The notes under the pieces are model-generated. The model was not told the DNA's origin and did no database searches. It saw only the letters and a program-made list of their open reading frames with translations. A stretch of 64,000 bases of DNA from Pohlia nutans (taxonomy: Eukaryota > Streptophyta > Bryopsida > Bryales > Mniaceae). The stretch covers positions 16,025,009 through 16,089,008 of the forward strand of contig CM040100.1 in the NCBI GenBank assembly GCA_022496805.1, in the 5' to 3' direction. The translations under genes were made by a program, and so were the position numbers. Positions 56,054-64,000 of the stretch are shown piece after piece; the first letter of the stretch is position 1, and each line of letters begins with the position of its first letter.

Positions 56054-56825
56054 TTAACTCCTAAACGTTCAACTGGCTAGAAAGTGAACGATTTACAGAA
56101 TCAAACACACTTTTCTCATCCATGATTGAATTTTTGCAATGTGAATTTCTTACTATATATTTTATGGGAAGTTAACTTCATGCATGTTTCATTCGATTAG
56201 AAGTGGATGATTTGTGAAATTTGTATGCCTCATTTCATGTTGTAGTGATTCACCCAAAATTTCGAAGATTTCAATGTAAAAGTGCTTTTTAAAGAAGTCA
56301 AGTCAAAAATTTAAGCAACCAAAAAATCTCCAAAAATCACTACAATTAGAGTATTACATTTCAACCAATTACAACAAATTTCATGTACAAATTGTCAATA
56401 TTTTATTCGTAATCAAATTACACGTAATTAAAATAAACTTAAAATAAACCTTAGATTATTGTAATCAAAATAGGCTTAAAACAAACTTTAGAAATGATTT
56501 TTTTGCATCTCTAACTGTACGATCTTGCTTTAGACTACCAAAGAATGCTAGTAAAACTTTCATAGAATTCAACCTTACAGATTGCAAGTTTATAGCGTTT
56601 GAAGTGAAAAGATGAAATGAAAATCTTTTATGATTTTTTTTGACCGTCTTTAGAGACATGAGAAAAACTGTTAAACTGGTCAAAGAATTCTTTGATTTTT
56701 TTTTGAAATGTTCAAATTTGTGTTAGCTATCAAGAGCAAAAAGCAAATTCACAAGAAAATGATATAGAAAGAGGAGAATATGATGCTCAAAAACAAAAAA
56801 AAACTCATGGTCCTTTAAGGGTTAA
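56054..56825 (+). mobile_element. TTAA MITE, family B-related (copy T17, 772 bp)
   Basis: TTAACTCCTAAACGTTCAAC at the left and GGTCCTTTAAGGGTTAA at the right, TTAA on each side. The left part matches the left end at 39071, the middle matches family B (TTCACCCAAAATTTCGAAG, AAATCTCCAAAAATCACTAC). The right part is unlike family B, suggesting an end swap. Confidence 0.65.
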
Positions 56826-57678
56826 AATATAATGTCTTTTATATTAAAATAAAAAACTGAAAGCAAGCATAAATTCCATGTGAAATTGTCTTAGTGATCG
56901 GAGATACATACATACATACATACACCAAAAAAAACCCTCCCCTAATGTATAAGTAGATGTGTTTGTTGAAAGCTTGAAACCTGGAGTCTAAAAATAAAAT
57001 TATAAAATTACTACAATTATAAAAATTATTAAAAATTATTACAGTTATTAAAATTATAAAAAGCCTTGGCTTTAAAGCTGTCTCCAACTCCAAGTAGACT
57101 TTCCAAGAACATAAATTATCAAAAATAAAAATGATCACCTAAAAAAACTAACTGAAAAGTGATCATGAATTCCATGTTGAATTGTCCTGGAGTGATCACA
57201 TGCACCAAAAAAGCACCCTTCCCCAATGTATATATACATATATATAAATTACACAAAAGACCACTTTCAGCCACTTTCAACTGCCAAGACTTTTGAACTA
57301 ATATTTGGCACAAACCAAGCTACTAAACTAATACTTATCCTTATGAAAACCTGAAACGTTTTTATTTTATTTTATTTTATATTTTATAAAATTTATCTTT
57401 TCTAAAAATATATGTATTACTTTTAACCTTAAAATTCTATGATTATCCATGTATATTTTTAAAATATTAAATGAACTATTTAAACAAACCATCAATGTAA
57501 ATGAGTCATTAATGATGCTGTGAGATTGTTCTTTTCTAAAACTAATTGGTATTACAAAGCTTATGTTCAATATTCAACAAATTTTCCATTGATATTTTAT
57601 TGATGCTACCACCTCTACAGTACTTAAAGATCAAGTATTTTGGCATTCTTTGATATTTTTTTGACAAATCTAAGTGTG
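56826..57678. other. AT-rich upstream of the MADS-box ORF
   Basis: (ACAT)n at about 56905-56923 and (TTTTA)n at 57360-57380. The phrase AAATTCCATGT(G/T)GAATTGTC recurs at 56871 and 57166 as part of a roughly 300-bp diverged direct repeat. No promoter element called. Confidence 0.4.
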
Positions 57679-58191
57679 ATGGGGCGTGCTAAAATCGATA
57701 CAAACTGTAAGTTACCAGAAAACAAAATCAATTCAACCTTCAATAAAAGAAAAGTAGGGGTTATTAATAAGGCACAACAATTAGGAAAATTATGTGATTG
57801 TGATGTAGCGCTTATAGTATTTCATCCCAAAAATGATAATGTGATTGGTGTGTCTTACGGAGGTAGTGTTGATGATATTTATAAAAAATATTGTGATTTC
57901 AAAATTCATCACCCACAAAATCGTAAGCAAGATTTTATGGAATTGAGGCCACAACAAAATCAAAATCAAAATCCTAATTTGGAGGCCAATAATGAGCAAC
58001 CATGGATGCATCCGCCAACAAGTCAACCAAATTTGAACTTCCAAGCTCAAATTAACCATGGGTGCCAAGACAATCTTCACAATGCACATTGGGCTAGTCC
58101 TAGCGATATACAAGAAATTCAACTTGCTTTGAATCGATTACAAGAAAAAGTCATGGCACCCCAAGGGCAATTTCCTATATCAAAAGTTTAG
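57679..58191 (+). CDS. Intronless MADS-box protein, MIKC*-like MADS domain, no K domain
   Basis: DNA-binding transcription factor fold. The ATG at 57679 gives MGRAKIDTNCKLPENKINST, the start of a MADS domain, followed by FNKRKVGVINKAQQLGKLCD and VALIVFHP (residues 1-60). After it comes GSVDDIYKKYCDF, close to the SIEDVL.RY stretch of MIKC*-type proteins. The remaining 95 residues are Asn/Gln/Pro-rich and end in a short helix (IQEIQLALNRLQEKV); no keratin-like domain is seen. 170 aa, one exon, while MIKC genes have several introns. Core residues are partly substituted (I.N..R.VTF changed), so it may be a diverged M-type gene, a retrocopy or a pseudogene without stops. A purine-rich tract and TGTCA follow at 58288. 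Upstream in-frame codons exist but lack an ATG. Confidence 0.75.
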   Translation: MGRAKIDTNCKLPENKINSTFNKRKVGVINKAQQLGKLCDCDVALIVFHPKNDNVIGVSYGGSVDDIYKKYCDFKIHHPQNRKQDFMELRPQQNQNQNPNLEANNEQPWMHPPTSQPNLNFQAQINHGCQDNLHNAHWASPSDIQEIQLALNRLQEKVMAPQGQFPISKV

Positions 58192-58287
58192 CACCAATTA
58201 GTTTTGTACTAAGTTGTACCACCATGGTCCACCCAATCATGGTGAGGTCTTATGACCTCGTTGTATGGGTACCCTAAAAATGTCTTT

Positions 58288-58700
58288 AAGGGGGGAGAGC
58301 ATGTCAGTTCTTCTTAATGGTACTTAATCATGGGCTAGGTAGTTACAGGGTCCACCTTTGCAAGAAGGCATCAAGGGTAGCAATGTACTATGTAGGTCCA
58401 GGTGGCGTATTTAGTTTTGCTATCCCCAACAGATTTTTAATTCATGCGGGCCTATGGCCTGTGTTTCCCTCTCTCTCTCTCTCTCTATCTTTTTTGTATT
58501 AGGCTTGAATAATAGAGTCTACTCTCGAAAGAGGGCATCAAGGGTAGCACTTGCAAACTTGATCTTGATAGGCAAGTTGGCAGCACTTCCTCCAACAGAC
58601 TCTTCATTCACACTGACCCTTTGGGCCAGAGTTACTCTCTTAGGCTTGTATAAAAATAAATTATAAGGCTTGTGTAAATGTTTTTATTACTATTACTATA
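58288..58700 (+). other. PPT-like tract followed by repeat-rich, LTR-like sequence
   Basis: AAGGGGGGAGAGC then ATGTCAG resembles the polypurine tract and TG start of a 3' LTR. Downstream, a stretch with AAGGCATCAAGGGTAGCA at about 58362 recurs diverged at about 58528 (GGGCATCAAGGGTAGCAC). (CT)n lies at 58464-58486. No 5' LTR, primer-binding site or RT domain was found, so the LTR reading is tentative. Confidence 0.3.
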
Positions 58701-60028
58701 CTAAATATTATTTCAAGATTCTTCAAAATTTTAAAAAAAAACACCATATTTTTAGAAATTTTGTTGATTCGTTTTTGGTAGATGTTTGAGATGAATGCGA
58801 TGGAGGAACCCAATTCAGTTGAGTTGAACTTAGCCAATTGAGATTTTCATAGGGAACCCATAGGGCCGTTCAGTTGAGATTTGAGGTGCTTCTCGTTTGA
58901 GATTGATTTCAACTGGAGACCACACAGGGAGACTCAGTTGAACTGAAGAGGATCCACTTTGTCTATCTCTACCCCGTTCACTACATGTGGATAATTCTAG
59001 TAATAGTCAGCAGAGAAATATACCTCTATTTGCCTGCTATGCTCATGACTAAATATTTCTCTTGTTCTACTTTTGTACGGGGTTTGAAAAGTACTCAATT
59101 GTGGTTCTCACAAGGGAGAGAATTTCTTTACTATGGTCCCCCACACCCATGTTGAAAATTACACTACTTCACTCAACAGTGTCTCCACCCACTGTTGAAT
59201 GGAGTCTCAAAAATCAAAAATTCAAACTGCTCTTCAACACAAAAATTAGCTGACAAAAATTCTCTTCAACACAGGAGAATTAATAAACTAGCAATTCTTT
59301 CTAGCTTAGGTAATTTTTTTTTTGAATTCTTTCTGTTTGTGATATTTTTTTACAAAGTTGTTTTTTTTTTTTTTTTTTTTTTGAATTAATCTAATTTATT
59401 TTAAAACATATCATTATATTCCTATACAATACAATACATTCTTATTTATTTGAATATGATTTTCAAATAATTTATTCAATTAAGTACAAATTAAAAAGTT
59501 AGATGGTATAGGTTCATACACTAAGTAATTAACAATTGCAATTAAATGATTTTTATGAATTAAAGGTTAAAGGTGCATTGATGGATTATAATTTCTCATC
59601 CATCTCTTTATTTTCAATTGGTTTTCCCTAGCAAAAAAATAAAACGTTGAAAATTTACATTTAATTCAATCACAATCTTACAATTGACTTGGAAGGATAG
59701 AAAATAGATAGCAATCGCTCATTCCTTTGCATGCGCTTGTGGAAGGCGATACGTTGTGGTTCTCTCTTATAACACACTAGTGGGACTCGTGCCGTTGAGC
59801 ACATTGACGTTAGTTTAATGTTAAGAACTTTTATGGAATTCAAATATGTTGATTCAAGAAATAAATAATATATATGAATATTATTTATTTAGAAAAATAA
59901 AATATACATTGAAGGCCTCAAACATTGCCTCTATTTTATTTATTTATCTTGTTCTTTTTTAATCTTGAAAGACAAAGGACAAAACTAATTAAAGTGCAAG
60001 GAAGAAAAAACAATCAGCCTCAACAATT
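58701..60028. other. Intergenic, no gene seen
   Basis: AT-rich, with a 22-base T run at about 59361-59382. Open frames are short and unremarkable. Confidence 0.35.
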
Positions 60029-60385
60029 CAACTTGATCTTTTTACTTAAACAGCAAAAAAATCGACTTGATTTTTTTTCCTCAACAGCAAACAAACTTGA
60101 CTTTTTTTTCCAACTTGATCTTTTTTCTTCAACAACAAACAAACAAACTCATCCTCAACAATTCGACTTAACAACAACAAAGAAACTTGATTTTTTTTTC
60201 AACTTGATCTTTTTTCTTCAACAACAAACAAACTCATCCTCAACAATTCGACTTAACAACAACAAAGAAACTTGATTTTTTTTTTCAACTTGATCTTTTT
60301 TCTTCAACAGCAAACAAACAAACAAACTCATCCTCAACAATTCGACTTAACAACAACAAAGAAACTTGATTTTTTTTCCGCAACA
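60029..60385. repeat. Minisatellite, 85-94 bp unit, about 3.5 copies
   Basis: CTCATCCTCAACAATTCGAC starts at 60148, 60233 and 60327. Each unit combines T-runs, CTTCAACAACAAACAAA and TTCGACTTAACAACAACAAA. Frames through it (QQTNSSSTIRLNNNKE-like) are repeat translations. Confidence 0.8.
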
Positions 60386-61090
60386 CTTTGCCCTCAGATA
60401 AAAGAAACACAACGACGATGCATTGCCCACCTTCCCTACACCAGCAAAGTAACAATAAACCTTTCAACCTTTTCTTCAAATCTTTTCTTTTCCCATCACT
60501 CTGCCCTGAGAAGATTTGCAGCAAGGAGTCCAACTACACAGTGGACGCTTAGGGTTCAGCCTGAAGTTTGGATCATTGCAGAGGAGAGTCATCAGGGAGA
60601 AGAACACAGCAGATACAGAAGCGCCATGTCCAAAGGCGCATCAACGCAGAAAGAAGGAACGCCATGAAAGAAGGAAAGCAGATGAAGGACAACCACTTGT
60701 TTTTGAGCTTGGGTTGTCTCCTCGACGGATTCCAGCGCGGAACGGTCGAGTGAGACAAACCGAGCTGTATTGTATTATAGATTCCAAATTCGAAGTGTAT
60801 CTAGGGGGTGGGAGCTCTCGTCAACCAGCGAAAATGCGCGCATGTGATTCTGAATTGCCATGACTCGCAAACCGTCTATGAAGCTACAATGTCAGAGTTT
60901 GACACACAGGATGACCGCACATACCCTCCATAGATGGAAGGTACATTTTCATAAATCAAACTCATGCATGCGAACTTTCAGTTGTCATAAAAAAAACTGC
61001 TGTAACTTACAACATAATTGCCAGTTAGTGGATTCTTGAGAATACTTACAGATTCAGATATTTTGCTGAACTCTGAATTGTCGCAGGAAA
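60386..61090. other. 3' flank of the isoamylase gene; possible unrecognised exon
   Basis: The last 150-200 bp before 61091 are likely the isoamylase 3' UTR. A GC-richer part at 60400-60870 has overlapping frames on both strands (such as 60516-60863 plus) with no recognisable motif. Confidence 0.3.
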
Positions 61091-64000
61091 CTAGAATAAG
61101 TTTTCATCTTTCAAAACAAGAACAATTGCAGAATAGCTGATCATGGGGTACACACTACTATTCAAGAAGTTGGAGGTTTGTGCCAAGGCCACGTCAATGT
61201 GAGGAACATCTTCGGTTAGGAAATCGTACGGACTGGGCTTGGAGGTGTCTATCAGCGGGTACCACTTGGCTCCCATGCGCTCGGGCAATGTCACCATCAC
61301 TGAAAGGTGGCTTGCGTTAAATGCAATATACAATTCTCTCTTATGCTGGTCAACCTGCAAATAGATTAATACCAAAATTTAGATATACAGGTAGCAGTAA
61401 TCTGAAAACTAAGAACATGAAAACTATCTACGTGTTCAAGTAAGCAAACAAAAATTACGGTTGCTAAAATATGTTTGGCCCCTTGTTTTCCATTGGCTTC
61501 TTTTTGTCCGACGTCAACACTTCCAGCATGACTTCAATTCCAATGTATGGATGTGTTCAAAATAGGAAGAAGAGAGTAAAAACACACCATAACTTTATAA
61601 CTATCTCTACTACCGGTATATCTTACAAGTTCTCTTTTAGAGGAAACTTCATCAAGTCACACATTATAATATATCTAAATTTTGTTTGCAACCCCAAGGT
61701 CATTTAGGAGTTAAGTACCGCATCAATGCCTGAGGCTTACATTCTTAAGGAAAAGAGGAATATTGCAGCAAAGACTATCGTTGTAGAACTTATGCATAAT
61801 AAGAGAGTGTCGGAAAAGTACCAGGGTGAAGGCCACAAATTTGCTAGACTCTGTCCAGTCAGGAGTATGAGGGGATACGCCGTGCCACTCAAGCCGGTCT
61901 CCAGTGGGAAACTCCCCTGATCTTAGCGACTCTGTGCCCCTGCAAAGGTGCATAATCTTGCTTCATAATCTGTAGATAGCCATGAATGATATGTACAATA
62001 CGTAGACAGACATAAGACCTATCACTAATTGATCATGAAAGGATAAGCCTAATCACACAGTTAATGCAGTAACAACCTTCGAAAGTTGATCATGAGATTT
62101 GCAAATCTGTGGAAGCCCTGTGGATCTTCTCTTCTTTTATCCCACCTAAAATAATTGATCTGCAGTGAAACATGACCAAGTCAATGAATCTGGGCACAAC
62201 AAGTTCCCATGATATCTTCAACCACACTTCCAACATGTCCAAAACGATTGCAAACATACGATAAGCATTGAAATAGACAAAATTGAAAATCAGCAGCTGT
62301 GTTTCAAACCTCACATCAGGATTTTAGTTTATAGATTTTGCAGGTGTGAATAGACAGTGGAAGGAATCGAAGGACTTACAAAGTTGTCGTGACAGTAAGT
62401 ATTATTATTGCCACCTTTCGTGTGACCATATTCATCACCCATGGTGATCATAGGCACCCCCTGCAACGCCATTCACTAGTTAGGCTCGATCACTCCCAAA
62501 ATGAGTTTAACATTCAAGGATGAATTTCAGACGTCACTAAAGAGCTGTGTAGACATCACCAGCATAATTTACTATGCAAGTGGACTGATGACAAAACATC
62601 CAGGAGAATCATACTTGTGAAACCATAAGGGCCACAAAAAAGTTTCGAAGCTGCCGTTGTCGCAACCGCTGAACTTGAATGCTAACATCCTCTCCTTCCT
62701 ACCATAAACGGCATCCACATGCAAGACGTTACGTCACATGTATATCACTGTATCTTTCATCACCCCAGGGAGAAATCTAGTGGGACTGGATGCAAAAATA
62801 GGCTCTAAAAGAAATTTTAGGGAAAAGCTGATGAGGACTGCAAGAGAAGTTTTCAGAAGAGAAGGCAAATCCGCCCAAAAATAAATAAAAATCTACTTCC
62901 AGCAATGAGGATAAAATCTAGCATGACCCTTAAGGACAGCAAACATTTCAGACCTCTAAAACCATCAGGACATATGTGTTATGTTCAACACTTGGTTATG
63001 TTACCCCTACCACATGCTCAAGAATGTTAAGAAACATTAGTGCCAAGCAAACTTGGAAGTAATACACCTATCAAGCCAGACAACACTGTATTTAACATAG
63101 GCTGAAACATGAATATACCTCTCCACAGTTCCAACTATTGTTATGATTTTCCCCGTCATTGTTGTCTTCCCCGTTTGCCACGTTATGTTTCTGGTTATAA
63201 GATACAAGATCTGCTAAAGTGAATCCGTCATGAGCTGTAATAAAATTGATGCTATGCCAAGGTTTTCGGCCTCCTTCCTGCAGTCATATAGGGCCGTAAA
63301 ATTAAAACTTGCCTAACACACGCAATATACACACAAGAACTATGTGCGTGATTTTTATTCTTATTTTATACTTTTGCTCCTTTTCAAGATTCTCTTTTAA
63401 CATCCAAATAATCTAGCACACGATAGAATCTAGAGACAAAATAGGCTGTTTGATATACTGATAATAATTTGGTCACCGGAGCATCCAAAATGTGAATACT
63501 CAGCTCCAGCTTCTAAACACCAAACAGTCGAACTGATACTGGAATGCAAATGATTGACGAGAGGGATATAAATATGCTTGTTCTTGAAAGAATGGAACAT
63601 AATGTTGAAGATTCCACTTAATATTGCGTTAAACAAGGAATTAGCTCTGGAGTTGGACAAAAACCTGATACAGATGAGGAGAACCACAGAGACACTGGGC
63701 AAATAATCCGGCTGTTCCCTCTGTTCCTTTGATAAACAAACGAACTGCATCCCGAAACTGCAAATGAAACTTCATGTCAGTAAGTACCTGCACTACAATA
63801 TTGTCTACAAACACACAATCGGGAACCACGTGTGTGTCAGACTCATTCAAGAGCAAGCTTTTCACATCAACGTATGAATGCATGGGTATGTACGAGTTAC
63901 ATACCTGCCCGTTCCACTCTGACCATACACCCCAGTGCGGAAAGCTTCCTACTTGGTAGAGACCTCCTGAGTCCCATGCCTCTGCGATTAGCTGCCACAA
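61091..64000 (-). CDS. ISA1: Isoamylase-type starch debranching enzyme, ISA1 class, 5' part outside window
   Basis: Glycoside hydrolase family 13 enzyme cleaving alpha-1,6 branches of (pre)amylopectin in plastids. Eight exons of the 3' half are visible, with matching phases: 63905-64000, 63665-63757, 63119-63277, 62615-62698, 62380-62460, 62077-62159, 61822-61939, 61091-61354 (325 aa). Landmarks: [39 protein letters not shown] (conserved region with the substrate-contacting HD), [62 protein letters not shown] and [12 protein letters not shown] near the C-terminus. The [11 protein letters not shown] and DTSKPSPYD versions fit ISA1 rather than ISA3. No stops or frameshifts. N-terminus and transit peptide lie beyond 64000. 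Confidence 0.93.
61700..61714. mobile_element. Possible TTAA-family end in an isoamylase intron
   Basis: TCATTTAGGAGTTAAG (TTAA 61711-61714) resembles the right ends of the TTAA family. No left end was found in the intron, so this may be chance. Confidence 0.2.

Noticed and set aside
60516..60863. 115-codon plus-strand frame near the isoamylase 3' end as a gene
   Set aside because: Basic, low-information sequence overlapping a minus-strand frame; no family or splice support.

Overview
The window looks like nuclear DNA of a land plant. It has short GT-AG introns (and a few GC-AG introns), a chloroplast starch-debranching isoamylase, plant telomere-type CCCTAAA runs, a MIKC*-like MADS-box ORF, and AT-rich intergenic DNA packed with MITEs. 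A decayed nuclease-kinase gene of the Crinkler-like type, a piggyBac transposase and a DD34E Tc1 element hint at a non-seed plant (bryophyte or lycophyte). That placement is inference.

Three conserved multi-exon genes, all on the minus strand, can be rebuilt with phase-consistent splicing: the lariat debranching enzyme DBR1 (14542-18093, 11 exons, 450 aa), a TEX2-type SMP-domain lipid-transfer protein (33161-37865, 8 exons, 988 aa), and the 3' part of an ISA1-type isoamylase (61091 to the right edge). Smaller or less certain genes are an unknown one-TM protein at the left edge, a 138-aa ORF at 49631-50047 and an intronless MADS-box ORF at 57679-58191.

The rest is mobile DNA. Its dominant component is a set of nonautonomous elements bounded by TTAA, with ends beginning CCC(C/T)TAA or CCCTTTA, as expected for piggyBac MITEs. 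About 13 have two recognisable ends and several more are single ends. A piggyBac-type transposase with its catalytic Asp residues lies at 43060-44724, but it lacks an in-frame ATG and an element sits against its 5' end. Also present are a 421-bp to 2.3-kb family (ends AGGTAGGAAAACC), hAT-like, PIF/Harbinger-like and foldback MITEs, and a decayed Tc1 element.

A segment of about 4.7 kb starting in DBR1 intron 2 (17577-22276) is repeated in direct orientation at 25396-33003. The second copy carries only DBR1 exons 1-2 and has swollen with insertions. Comparing the copies gives empty/filled site pairs that show TTAA target duplication directly. Between the copies lie a broken nuclease-kinase gene and an orphan exon of ribosomal protein eL43 (RPL37A) at the duplication edge.
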